Shown here one piece after another: positions 43,315-52,710 of a DNA stretch of 64,000 nt. Origin of the DNA: JADZEJ01 sp964426815 (GTDB lineage Bacteria; Patescibacteriota; Patescibacteriia; 2-12-FULL-60-25); assembly GCA_964426815.1 (NCBI GenBank), contig CAYRRZ010000002.1, positions 6,076 through 70,075 of the forward strand, written 5' to 3'. Every line of letters starts with the position of its first letter. Position 1 is the first letter of the stretch. Below the pieces are notes generated by a model. It ran no database searches. It saw only the letters and a program-made list of their open reading frames with translations, and was not told where the DNA came from. The translations under genes were made by a program, and so were the position numbers.

Positions 43315-44366
43315 TAACTCCGAACACGATCCGTAGAAGGCAAGCTCACATCTTCCAACATCTTTGGATCATCCAACAAAGCACCACAGCCACGTACCAC
43401 GGTTGTAAGCGGATCATCTGCAACGCGAACAGGTAAACCCGTGTGCTCAGAAATAAGACGATCCAAGCCCCGCAACATGGCTCCTCCACCCGTAATCACA
43501 ATCCCACGTCGATAGGTATCAGCCACCAATTCAGGCGGAGTGATTTCAAGAATCGATTTTAGATGTTCAACGATCACTTTGATTGAGCGGGACAAGGCTT
43601 CACGAATTTGAGTATCGCTAACCAAGATTTCACGCGGCAAACCCGATAATAAATCACGACCGCGCAAGGCAACTTCAATCGGCTGATCAAGTGGCATGGC
43701 TGAACCCGCAGCAATCTTTACTTCTTCAGCCACCCGTTCACCAACCAACATATTAAAAACATCACGTGCATATTGAACAATGCTCTTGTTCAATTCATCT
43801 CCAGCCACCGGAATTGATTTTGCGGTGACTACACCATTCAAAGAGATGACCGCGATCTCGGTCGTGCCTCCACCAAGATCAACCACCATGTTTCCAACCG
43901 GTTCTCGGATTGGTAAACCCATACCGATTGCGGCAGCGATTGGTTCTTCGACCAAAAACACTTCACGCGCACCAGCCGACATAGCGGCATCACCAACGGC
44001 CTTTCGTTCCACTTCGGTCACATCTAGTGGAACCCCGATCACCACACGCGGGCGTGGAACAAAAGCCGAACGTTCGCGATGCACTTTTTCAATAAAATAA
44101 CGCAACATTTTTTCCGTCACTTCAAAGTCTGCAATAATTCCTCTTTGTAAAGGACGAGTCACTTGAATATGCGGCGGCGTCTTGCCGATCATGGCTCTCG
44201 CCTCATGTCCTACGGCCAAAACCTGGCCATTGCGGATATTAACCGCAACCACAGAAGGTTCTTGAATCACAATCCCCTTTCCTTGCACACTCACCAGGGT
44301 ATTTGCGGTTCCTAAATCAATTCCGAGGTCTTTTGAAAATCTTCCAAATAGGGCGGAGGGCAGCAT
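43314..44366 (-). CDS. mreB: Actin-like rod shape protein MreB
   Basis: 350 aa. LGIDLGTANTLV is phosphate loop 1, VVDLGGGTTEIAVIS phosphate loop 2 and GIVITGGGAMLRGL the adenosine motif. It polymerises under the membrane and guides wall synthesis, which implies a rod-shaped cell. A perfect hairpin GGCAGC-TAT-GCTGCC (44359-44373) holds the start codon. It begins the wall operon. Confidence 0.97.
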   Translation of the reverse strand: MLPSALFGRFSKDLGIDLGTANTLVSVQGKGIVIQEPSVVAVNIRNGQVLAVGHEARAMIGKTPPHIQVTRPLQRGIIADFEVTEKMLRYFIEKVHRERSAFVPRPRVVIGVPLDVTEVERKAVGDAAMSAGAREVFLVEEPIAAAIGMGLPIREPVGNMVVDLGGGTTEIAVISLNGVVTAKSIPVAGDELNKSIVQYARDVFNMLVGERVAEEVKIAAGSAMPLDQPIEVALRGRDLLSGLPREILVSDTQIREALSRSIKVIVEHLKSILEITPPELVADTYRRGIVITGGGAMLRGLDRLISEHTGLPVRVADDPLTTVVRGCGALLDDPKMLEDVSLPSTDRVRS

Positions 44367-44412
44367 AGCTGCCTCATCTTACGTGGGGATACGACCTTTA
44401 GGCAAGACCACC

Positions 44413-44805
44413 TTAGCGACGGCCTGAATGAAGCACTAAAACCAAGGCTTCTACGGCCATTGCACCCAAAATAAGCACTAAACAGCTCCACCAAACCAAG
44501 CGTCCGCTCGAAGAAAGAATCAAAGCGGCCACCGAGACGATAGAAAATAGCACTGCATGACGAAAAGACACACGCACATCTCGAAATTCCAATCCCTGAC
44601 CCTTGCCTCGTGACAACAACAATCGAATCGCCAGACCAATCAAAGTAAGACTCCCAATCAAAGAAATAAACAATGTCGTATAAAACAAGCCAAGACCCGT
44701 AAAACCAGATACCCCGGGTTGAACATTGGTAATCACGAATCCCCAGGCCGCCCAGGCTAAAAGAGTACTCAACAACATCAATAAAACGTACTGACGAAAT
44801 GACAT
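44413..44805 (-). CDS. Small four-helix membrane protein of unknown function
   Basis: 130 aa with four predicted membrane helices and a basic loop (RGKGQGLEFRDVRVSFRHA) between helices two and three. It lies 4 bp after the DciA-like gene and before mreB. I know no named family. Confidence 0.65.
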   Translation of the reverse strand: MSFRQYVLLMLLSTLLAWAAWGFVITNVQPGVSGFTGLGLFYTTLFISLIGSLTLIGLAIRLLLSRGKGQGLEFRDVRVSFRHAVLFSIVSVAALILSSSGRLVWWSCLVLILGAMAVEALVLVLHSGRR

Positions 44806-44808
44806 AGA

Positions 44809-45108
44809 TTAACGCAATGATACCACGATCTCACGCACCACCAAGCTCCCCAAACGACGATTAATGGCATTTTTCAAATTTGGCAATTGCATCTTCATTT
44901 CTTGACTCGCAGCTGCAGAAACCGTTTCTAGATGTAATTTTCCTTCGGTAAAGGAAACGCAGCGCACCAAGGCCGATCTTTGCTCTCCCCAAACCTCATC
45001 AAAGCACGCACGTGTTGCCTCAAAGACATGAGCAATTTGAATATCAACCCGACCAAGACCAGGCTTGATATTGGTTGAAAGAATTTTTCGCATGGATTCA
45101 AAACTCAT
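44809..45108 (-). CDS. DciA-like (DUF721) protein
   Basis: 99 aa. The KH-like core VWGEQRSALVRCVSFTEGKL and LHLETVSAAASQEMKMQL fits DUF721, the family of the replicative-helicase loader DciA. The start overlaps the stop of the helicase gene upstream. It may load the replicative helicase; this is family inference. Confidence 0.7.
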   Translation of the reverse strand: MSFESMRKILSTNIKPGLGRVDIQIAHVFEATRACFDEVWGEQRSALVRCVSFTEGKLHLETVSAAASQEMKMQLPNLKNAINRRLGSLVVREIVVSLR

Positions 45109-48080
45109 AGGCGTCGATACTCACAAATATGCTTAAAGTCGCAGTTCTTACAAATAAACGGCGAAGGATTTGGTCGAAAATCAGATCGCAAAATATCCTC
45201 CATGCGACTCAATAAGTCTTGGCGAAATTCCTCACGCTCTTCACCTTGTAATAGATCGACCTGAGCGGTTCGACCTTCGAGTACATACACATAGGTCAAT
45301 CGATCAATAGGGATTCCTCGTTCTTCCATGGCCATTTGATAAATCCACAATTGTTCTTTGGCTCCTGTGTCCAGTTCATCCGAATCCTTTGCGCGACCTG
45401 TTTTATAATCCAAAATCGCAAAATGTCCATTTGGCAATCGATCAATACGATCAACTTTTCCCTTTAAAGAATGCTCCCCTACACGCCACTCAAAAGGCGC
45501 CTCTAAAAAAGCCACCTCAGGAGGAGCTGCTTGCCATTCTTCAACTAAACGCTTGGTCGCCGCTCGTCCCTCGGCATGATATTCATCATACATCTTTCGA
45601 TCTGGATACCAATGATCATTTTCCGCCCATCTGGCTTCATAAATTGCCAAGGCTTCAGCCATAGTCAATTGAAAGCCTTGAACCGGTACAGCGGCAAATA
45701 AATCGGTCTGCTGAACCTTTAAACGATCAAGATTGATCTGCAAAATATCTTGAAATGTCAGGTGAATTGCCTGACCGAAGGATTTTTGGTGCTTCCCAAG
45801 AACCGGAATCTTATAGACATGCGCAAACTTATACTGCAAACCGCAGGTCTGAAATGCCGCCAATTGGGTAAAAGAAAAACGACGCTTAAGCGGGAATGAC
45901 TCGGTTTCGGTTTTAGCAGGAAACAAAACCGGTTTTGCAGGCACAAGGTGCAACAAATCAGCCTTGGTTTTCGTCGCTAAAGCAGGAATTTCTAATTGAG
46001 CCTCTTCCAGAAAAACAGAAGGCTTCTTTTTTCGCGCACCACCATAATCATCTGCGCCTGTCAGGGTTAAAGACTCCTTGGCGCGCGTCATGGCGACATA
46101 CATCAAACGCCGCTCTTCCTCGAGATGCGGATTCCCCTCCTCCAAACGCTCATTAATCAAACCAGCTGGCAATGGAATTGCCTCTGATCGCGGCCGTGTC
46201 GGAAAACGCTGATCAACCACCGACACGATAAATACATGGCGAAACTCCAAACCCTTTGAGGCATGGACTGTCATGACTTTGACGAGCTCAGGACCAGCAT
46301 CCGGATCAATCTGCAAGGCGCCTTCTTCACCACTCTCAATCTCTAAGCGCAATTCTTCCAAAAACCCTTTCAGATTTGGTCCATGCGTTGCTGATTCATG
46401 TCTTTTCACGCGACTCACAAAGCCATTTAAAAGCGCGATATCTTCAATTTTTTCATCCTCTGAGCGCTGCATGACCGCCGCTAAATAGCCCGTATGCTCC
46501 AAAGCCAACTGCAATACCTTTAGCGGCGTCTCGCGGCGCGCATCTTCTGAGAGTTTCAAAATATCTGAAACAAACCGATCGGCGCAGGCATGGCTCGAAT
46601 CAGACAAGATCTCTGCTAACTCCGGATGTCGATGCGCTTCAACCGCTTCCCACAAACTCACGGAGTGTTTTGAGGCATATCCCAAAAAAGACCGAATATC
46701 TTCCATCGAAAATGCATAATTCGGGGCCGTCATGGCGCGCCACACCGAAGTTGATTCACGTGTTCCATCACAGAGAGATAAAAGCGCAACCAAGTCTAAA
46801 ATAATCGGCTTGGCATATAAACCACGCGAGGCAAAAAAACGATACGGAACCCCATGACGCTCTAAAGCAAAGGTAAATGGCTCAGCTCCATCATTCGAGC
46901 GCGACAAAATCGCAATATCATTCCAAGACAAGGTCGGATCTTTTTGTTTCAAACTCAAAATCCGACGTGCCACGCCCTCCGCTTCATCTTCCAAACGCGC
47001 ATACCAATCAACAGCCACCTTGCCGCCTTCACCCTTCGCCGCCGCGAGTCGTTTATCTAAACCCTCATGCGCTAAACGAATTTCTAAGCGATTTGGATTA
47101 TTTTTGGTGATAAATCCATAAGCGGCATCTAAAATTTCTTGATGCGACCGATAATTATCGGTCAATGTCACCGTCACTGCTTCTGGAAAATCTTCTTTAA
47201 ATTGCAAAATATTGGCCAGCGAAGCTCCACGAAACTTATAAATCGCTTGGTCATCATCCCCCACCACGGTTAAATTTTTATCAGTTCCGGCAAGTAATTT
47301 AATCAACTCATACTGAGCCCAGTTGGTATCTTGAAACTCATCAATCAAAATAAATCGGAACTGTTCGCGCAATTCCTTTAACACATGCGGGCATTCACGG
47401 AGTAAACGAAGCGTTTCAACAATTAAATCGCCAAAATCCAACAACCCCTCTTCGCGCAGCATATTGCGATAGACGGCATAGCACTCGGCTAATTCCTTCA
47501 AACGCGCTCTTTCGCCCGTCACAAACTCCGCATCACCATCCAGGGCTAATTCTTCTGCAAATGTCAGATATTGCTCAGGTGACACACCCTCGTCCTTAGC
47601 GCGTGATAAATGATGCAATAAAGCAGATAAAAACTTCACTGGATTGCCCAAAGGTCGATAATGATCCAAAGGCAATTCGTGAATGCGACGCTTAAGCAAT
47701 AACCAAGCATCGGTTTCGGTAATCAAGGTAAAATGATTTGGCAAACCAATTTCCAAGGCATATCGCTCTAAAATACGCTGACAAAAACCATGAAAGGTCG
47801 AAATCCAAAAATCATAGGTACCATTAGGCAATAACTGTAGTACCCGATCCTCCATTTCTGCCGCGGACTTTTCGGTAAAGGTCAAAGCCAATAAATTATC
47901 CGTTGTCAGCTTTTTTCCATCCACTCCTCCGGATTGAAGTAAATGCACATAACGTCTGGTCAAAACGGTGGTCTTACCAGTGCCCGCTCCAGCCACAATC
48001 AACAAAGGACCCGTTGTATGGGTAACAGCCGCCGCCTGAGACGGATTTAAGCCTTCCAGAAGGTCTACAATGTCAGACAT
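45105..48080 (-). CDS. UvrD/AddA-like helicase with C-terminal Fe-S RecB-type nuclease
   Basis: 991 aa. SF1A helicase: motif I GAGTGKTTVLTRRY near residue 31, motif II LIDEFQDTNW, and motif VI MYVAMTRAKESL. The last 270 residues form a PD-(D/E)xK nuclease: HSLKGKVDRID, then AILDYKTGRAK. Cys at FQTCGLQY together with CKNCDFKHIC at the very end give the four ligands of an AddB/Cas4-type iron-sulfur cluster. A single protein could thus unwind and resect double-strand ends. No AddB partner lies beside it. Confidence 0.9.
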   Translation of the reverse strand: MSDIVDLLEGLNPSQAAAVTHTTGPLLIVAGAGTGKTTVLTRRYVHLLQSGGVDGKKLTTDNLLALTFTEKSAAEMEDRVLQLLPNGTYDFWISTFHGFCQRILERYALEIGLPNHFTLITETDAWLLLKRRIHELPLDHYRPLGNPVKFLSALLHHLSRAKDEGVSPEQYLTFAEELALDGDAEFVTGERARLKELAECYAVYRNMLREEGLLDFGDLIVETLRLLRECPHVLKELREQFRFILIDEFQDTNWAQYELIKLLAGTDKNLTVVGDDDQAIYKFRGASLANILQFKEDFPEAVTVTLTDNYRSHQEILDAAYGFITKNNPNRLEIRLAHEGLDKRLAAAKGEGGKVAVDWYARLEDEAEGVARRILSLKQKDPTLSWNDIAILSRSNDGAEPFTFALERHGVPYRFFASRGLYAKPIILDLVALLSLCDGTRESTSVWRAMTAPNYAFSMEDIRSFLGYASKHSVSLWEAVEAHRHPELAEILSDSSHACADRFVSDILKLSEDARRETPLKVLQLALEHTGYLAAVMQRSEDEKIEDIALLNGFVSRVKRHESATHGPNLKGFLEELRLEIESGEEGALQIDPDAGPELVKVMTVHASKGLEFRHVFIVSVVDQRFPTRPRSEAIPLPAGLINERLEEGNPHLEEERRLMYVAMTRAKESLTLTGADDYGGARKKKPSVFLEEAQLEIPALATKTKADLLHLVPAKPVLFPAKTETESFPLKRRFSFTQLAAFQTCGLQYKFAHVYKIPVLGKHQKSFGQAIHLTFQDILQINLDRLKVQQTDLFAAVPVQGFQLTMAEALAIYEARWAENDHWYPDRKMYDEYHAEGRAATKRLVEEWQAAPPEVAFLEAPFEWRVGEHSLKGKVDRIDRLPNGHFAILDYKTGRAKDSDELDTGAKEQLWIYQMAMEERGIPIDRLTYVYVLEGRTAQVDLLQGEEREEFRQDLLSRMEDILRSDFRPNPSPFICKNCDFKHICEYRRL

Positions 48081-48123
48081 GGGTCAAAGCGTAACCGCTC
48101 AACTTGCATCAAGCAAATTATAC

Positions 48124-48158
48124 AAAAAACCCTCCAACGAAAGGAGTTCGTAGAGGGT
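48124..48158 (-). terminator. Intrinsic terminator of the gene at 48167
   Basis: On the minus strand ACCCTC ... GAGGGT with an inner ACGAA/TTCGT stem, then six T. Confidence 0.85.
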
Positions 48159-48166
48159 AATTCCCG

Positions 48167-49447
48167 TCAGGTAAACGGGATGAATTGGCGCGTCTCTTTG
48201 CGAGACACACTCATGCAGATCGACACCCGATGGACGAGTTCGGTCAGATCGACAGAAAAGGCCCCGGTCTGTAGCGACCTCGGGATCCCATGTGGACCAA
48301 GAAGCCACTCGCTTACACGAGGAACCGCAGCCTGGATTGCTGGTCGCAGGATGTTCTTGGTAACTTCTTCGATGTGGACACAGGTTGCCGCCCTATCGAT
48401 GCCGACATGCGGTATGTTGAACACGATCGGTATTACCCAATTACGTACACCCTTAGGCAGCTCATCAAGCAAGATATTTTTTGCGACATACTTCATCGCA
48501 ATCTCTAGCTGTGCCGCAATCTCATCAGGGCTCGTGGTGTCATCGATCAGGAAGACCGAGTTGTGATCTTGAATCCAATCTGCGTGCCGACCAAAAAAGA
48601 TCAGCCTCTCTTGATGATCAAGCATCTCAGGCGGACGTCCAGACGAGATAACCCTGCGCACAAACTCTAGGTTGCGCAACAGATACCCCGCCAATTCCGC
48701 ATGAAACACCTCCCGATAGCGCTGATCAAAAGCGCTGAGAGGCGCCCAATCTATCGGAAAGAGATTCCGCAGACGATCGACAATCGATCCCCTCAGTCGA
48801 GAAACGTCAGGGTCACCGGGCAAATCAAGGAGCTCTCGGGTACCAAAGCGACCCTCCGGACCGATCACCGTAATGGCATCGGAATCCGTGTCGATCAACA
48901 CGGGCAGTGCGATCAAGTAGCCAGGCCAGGCCTTATTCAAGCCTCGAGAGTGATGAAGCATACGCTCGGTCGCGGCGCTCGTATCATGATTCCAGGCTGC
49001 ACAGCTCGCCTTGGTTGGCGAAGAGTAGCTGTAGTGGACAGTCTGAAACCGAATAATCCTGCGTGGATCAAGCGTACCGGTTCGATCCCTGGAATCAACC
49101 AAGTTCGAAATCGAATGCTGCGTACGCTGCATATGCATCAGGTTCTCTACACCCGTCTTGGCACCCGCAGACCGGAAAAGCTCAGTAACTCCTGTAGGCA
49201 CGCCAATGGCTGCCGGAAAGTCCTGGACACGTCCATCGATACACAGGCTCGCGCTCGGGCGAATCAAGTTCTCTCCGAAGAAGCGCCTCCGACTGGCCTC
49301 GCTGGCCGCTGATGTAAACTCATGAGCTGCAATCTGATTCAGTCGAAAGAACTCCCGAATGGCTTTAGGGTAGCCCGTCATGTCGGGCGGGGGCTCCAAG
49401 AGCAGGGAGCTTGCAACACTAGGTGGAGCAATCGAGCTCTGGGTCAT
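48167..49447 (-). CDS. Protein with the zinc-site pattern of carboxysomal carbonic anhydrase (CsoSCA-like)
   Basis: 426 aa, no signal peptide. C69-x-D71-x-R73 (SLCIDGRVQDF) has the C-x-D-x-R form of the zinc Cys and Asp-Arg dyad of beta-type carbonic anhydrases. H138 (TVHYSY) follows 69 residues later and C149 (ASCAAWNHD) 11 after that. From memory these are the spacings of Cys173, His242 and Cys253 in Halothiobacillus CsoSCA, and differ from the H-x2-C of ordinary beta enzymes. LPVLIDTDSDAITV follows. The rest is unfamiliar. No carboxysome or RuBisCO gene is in the window. The gene is GC-rich with its own promoter and terminator. The activity is inference. Confidence 0.55.
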   Translation of the reverse strand: MTQSSIAPPSVASSLLLEPPPDMTGYPKAIREFFRLNQIAAHEFTSAASEASRRRFFGENLIRPSASLCIDGRVQDFPAAIGVPTGVTELFRSAGAKTGVENLMHMQRTQHSISNLVDSRDRTGTLDPRRIIRFQTVHYSYSSPTKASCAAWNHDTSAATERMLHHSRGLNKAWPGYLIALPVLIDTDSDAITVIGPEGRFGTRELLDLPGDPDVSRLRGSIVDRLRNLFPIDWAPLSAFDQRYREVFHAELAGYLLRNLEFVRRVISSGRPPEMLDHQERLIFFGRHADWIQDHNSVFLIDDTTSPDEIAAQLEIAMKYVAKNILLDELPKGVRNWVIPIVFNIPHVGIDRAATCVHIEEVTKNILRPAIQAAVPRVSEWLLGPHGIPRSLQTGAFSVDLTELVHRVSICMSVSRKETRQFIPFT

Positions 49448-49496
49448 GCATTCCTCAATTCGTGAGGTGGTTTGGGAAGGTAAAGAGCGAGGTTAA

Positions 49497-49525
49497 AAAG
49501 TATGACTAAAATACACCTTTGTCAA
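49497..49525 (-). promoter_or_regulatory. Promoter of the CsoSCA-like gene
   Basis: On the minus strand TTGACA (49525-49520), a 17 bp spacer, TACTTT (49502-49497). It lies inside the 3' end of tgt. Confidence 0.75.
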
Positions 49526-50648
49526 TCGCCTCACGAATACGCTTCATAAGTTCTAAATAAAAATGGACATTCGCCAATGTCATCAGACGATGAGCTAAGA
49601 TTTCATCAATCGTAAACAGGTGTCGAATATACGACATCGAATAGCGGCTCAACTCAGCCGTAACCGCATCACCTTGATCAGCTACAAGTGGCGCTAAATC
49701 TAGACGAAATCGCTCATTGGTCACATGAACCGTTTCATAAAAATCAGGCTTGGTCACATCACCATGCGTAAAACGGTACAATAAGCCATGACGCGCGTTT
49801 CGTGTTGGCAGCACACAATCCATCATATCCACGCCACGACGCACATATTCAACGATTTCATGTGGTTGTGCTCCTCCCATAAAGTAACGCGGTCGCTCCT
49901 TGGGGAGCGCTTGACCCAAAGCCGCTACCACCTCACAAGCCTGATCAAAAGGCTCACCAACCGACAATCCACCAATGGCATATCCGTCAAAACCAATGTC
50001 CATCAAAGCCTTAGCATGATCAAGACGGCGTTGAACATCTACCCCGCCTTGAACGATACCAAACAAATGAGCACCAATATTGTTCGATGATGATCTCCCC
50101 TTTTCAAAGGCAATCTTTGATCGTTCAGCCCAACGAATCGTCCGAGCCAATGAATTCTCCAAATAGGCCGCATCTGAACCCGCTGGAGTGCATTCATCTA
50201 AAACCATTGCGATATCGCTCCCCATAGCCTGCTGCACCTCCATTGAAAGTTCTGGCGTTAGCAAATGTTTTGAACCATCAATATGCGAAGAAAACATTGC
50301 CCCCTCCTCCGTAATCTTACGAGTCTTAGCTAAAGAAAAAACCTGATACCCACCCGAATCGGTCAAAATCGCCCCCTTCCAAGACATAAAGTTATGCAAA
50401 CCGCCATGCGCACGAAAAACCTCCATCCCGGGACGAAGATACAAGTGGTAGGTATTTGAAAGTAAAATCGGACTACCTAAACGCTCAATATCAAATGAGG
50501 ACAATGTTTTAACGGCTGCCTTGGTGGCGATGGGCATGAAAAACGGCATCTGCAAATCACCATGTGGTGTATGCAAAACACCCCGACGCGCGGCGGAAAT
50601 CTGTGAAGTCGAAATCTGGGTAAAAGAAGGCTGAGACATATTATTCAT
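49506..50648 (-). CDS. tgt: tRNA-guanine transglycosylase lacking the zinc site
   Basis: 380 aa. Tgt exchanges guanine 34 of certain tRNAs for a 7-deazaguanine. TDSGGYQVF near residue 96 and DCVLPTRNARHG near 275 keep both catalytic aspartates. The usual C-x-C-x2-C zinc motif is replaced by DQGDAVTAELSRYS, which has no Cys, and the zinc His in TIHN is Ala (TLANVHFY). All four ligands are gone together. The fold around them (MSYIRHLF, EILAHRLM) is kept. The start overlaps the upstream gene by 8 bp. Confidence 0.9.
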   Translation of the reverse strand: MNNMSQPSFTQISTSQISAARRGVLHTPHGDLQMPFFMPIATKAAVKTLSSFDIERLGSPILLSNTYHLYLRPGMEVFRAHGGLHNFMSWKGAILTDSGGYQVFSLAKTRKITEEGAMFSSHIDGSKHLLTPELSMEVQQAMGSDIAMVLDECTPAGSDAAYLENSLARTIRWAERSKIAFEKGRSSSNNIGAHLFGIVQGGVDVQRRLDHAKALMDIGFDGYAIGGLSVGEPFDQACEVVAALGQALPKERPRYFMGGAQPHEIVEYVRRGVDMMDCVLPTRNARHGLLYRFTHGDVTKPDFYETVHVTNERFRLDLAPLVADQGDAVTAELSRYSMSYIRHLFTIDEILAHRLMTLANVHFYLELMKRIREAIDKGVF

Positions 50649-51009
50649 GCAAAGGGATGTGCAAACCCAAGCGTTTTCGAACAGCTGGAATTTTTTGCAA
50701 AATCCAAACCGTAAGCAAAATAAGACCGATCAAAAAACCAAACACAATCAAACTCCGTGGATTGTTAACCGCATTCCCTAAAACGGTAAACGTAATAATC
50801 GCTGGAAGCAAACCTAAAAAGGTAGCCACTCCATAAGCTCGATATGGAATACCCGTCATCCCAGAACCGATGTTAACGATATCAAACGGAAATAAAAAGA
50901 AGCGCATCAACATAATTGGAATAAAGCCATCCTTGGTCAAAAGCTCGTCGTATTTTTTGAGCCAGGCCGCCTCATGCTCTCGAATAAATCGACGTCCAAA
51001 AATACGACC
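50641..51009 (-). CDS. VTT (TVP38/DedA-like) membrane protein, 5' end in gap
   Basis: About 122 residues are visible. KDGFIPIMLMRFFLFPFDIVN and NIGSGMTGIPYRAYGVATFLG are the core of the VTT domain, with two further helices to the end. Family members are membrane proteins linked to lipid handling. The start lies in the gap at 51010-51109. Confidence 0.75.
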   Translation of the reverse strand, partial: GRIFGRRFIREHEAAWLKKYDELLTKDGFIPIMLMRFFLFPFDIVNIGSGMTGIPYRAYGVATFLGLLPAIITFTVLGNAVNNPRSLIVFGFLIGLILLTVWILQKIPAVRKRLGLHIPLHE

Positions 51010-51109
51010 NNNNNNNNNNNNNNNNNNNNNNNNNNNNNNNNNNNNNNNNNNNNNNNNNNNNNNNNNNNNNNNNNNNNNNNNNNNNNNNNNNNNNNNNNNN
51101 NNNNNNNNN
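51010..51109. other. Assembly gap (100 N)
   Basis: Exactly 100 N. It probably hides the end of one gene and the start of the next. Confidence 0.9.
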
Positions 51110-52635
51110 ACCGACAAGAAGATTTTAAATGGCGCTTCAAACAAAAAGTCAAAGAAAAACAAAAAGACATTGATTCTAGAAATGCCCAATGAAAGCCATT
51201 GCCCAGCTCGTAAAATCGGCAAAGAAATAAAATCTAAAACCGCAATCGATGCTTTTTGAGCAGGAGGCAGAACCACATATTCACGTGCCGTAAGACGAAG
51301 ACGAAAAGCAAAAAAGCTAACAACGCATAAAAAGAAAAGAAAGAGCGTCGTCGAAATCCAGGTAAATGAAAGCAATTGAAGAATCCAAACAATGCAACCA
51401 AAAATCAATGCAAAGGTCGCAGCATACACCACCCGAAACAACCACTCGGAGGTATTTGAGCGAGCACCTTGTCCAAATCGAACATCAATCCAAGGCATTG
51501 GTTCATGACCCGTAAGCCCACGTACCTGTGACAAAATCTTCTTGGTATTTTCTTTATCTGGAACACGAATGAACAATGAAACAATAAACATGAGCACAGG
51601 TGGGAACAATAAGTTCACCATCAATGCAGGAATGAACACTTCTTTGTACCAAAGCAATTCAAGCGGAACTTCGAGGACTAAAGCAATAAACATCTTGGTC
51701 GCGAACAAATAGACCATGGCGCGCAAAGCACCTCGACGCAACTTTCCCTTCGCTTCCTGATACTGTCTATTTGCAATCTTGGTCACGAGCTCATCCAACT
51801 GAGCGGTTTGCATCAAGATCGCCTGAGCTTCTGCTGGCTTTTCGCGCAAACCTGAAAACAAGGTACGCAGTGAAACAGCCCATGGACGAACAGCTCTTTG
51901 AATCGCTGCCGTTTCTTCCATATTCATGGCGAGTCGAATACGACGCTCAACACCGAGCAAGCGCTCCGCCATAGCCTGTGGCTGTTCAACCCAATCCTGC
52001 GGACGCATCCATTCAGGTAAAAAAGCGCGAATCAATTTATACGAAACCGTGTGATCATCCGCCTTTAAAAAGGTTCGATGAATCGAAATATACACTTGCA
52101 AACGAATATCCGAGACCGAAATAGCCGAACCTACCACCCGCAATTTCTCAGCAAGCTTTTCGTACAAAAAAGTCGTCAACAGTTTTTCTGGAGTGCCATC
52201 CGCTAAAACATCTTCCAATTCAACCGCAATGACCCCCTGCAACCACTCAACATGTTTGGACGATCCCAAGCGCGTTCTTTGAATAGCGAGGAATTTTCTG
52301 ACAATCTCCCCTACTGTCAGAATCAAACGCTCATCCAATTCATCATTCGGCAAATATTTTGCCCCAATCAATTCGCGCACCAATTGATCTGCAATAATCG
52401 CCGGATCGCGCTCTAAAACAGTTTGGCGCTTTAAAATACGAAGAATGGCAGCCTTACGCAAAAGATGATCATCTTTATAATCCACGGCATTTCGAATGCG
52501 CTCATACAAAACCGAAAACCGGCTCACTGCTGCGTGAACTCGAATACGAGACGTTTCTGGAACTGATGGCCGTTCAATGGGTTTTAAAGCCCGTAAAAGT
52601 GGCTCAACTTCGCCCTGAGGGCGTGCCGTTTGCAT
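51110..52635 (-). CDS. Large membrane protein of unknown function, 3' end in gap
   Basis: About 508 residues are visible. The N-terminal 300 are soluble and helical with several Arg/Leu-rich segments (RLILTVGEIVRKFLAIQR). After that come five to six membrane helices between residues about 305 and 505. The visible end (FFFDFLFEAPFKIFL) looks close to the natural C-terminus. Reading through the gap would fuse it to the VTT protein; I think that is an artefact. No family recognised. Confidence 0.6.
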
Positions 52636-52671
52636 ACGTAATTTCAGTTAGGATTACACCACAAAAAGCGC

Positions 52672-52701
52672 TTGCCGACAAGCGGAATCCGATGGTATCT
52701 T
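52672..52701 (+). promoter_or_regulatory. Promoter of the small membrane protein at 52711
   Basis: TTGCCG at 52672-52677, an 18 bp spacer, TATCTT at 52696-52701. The ATG follows 9 nt after the -10 box, so the leader is about 3 nt. Confidence 0.55.
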
Positions 52702-52710
52702 ATTTTTCCT

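Noticed and set aside
48701..49312. A 203-codon plus-strand frame inside the CsoSCA-like gene
   Set aside because: It is a shadow of the minus-strand gene, which has a promoter, a terminator and conserved motifs.
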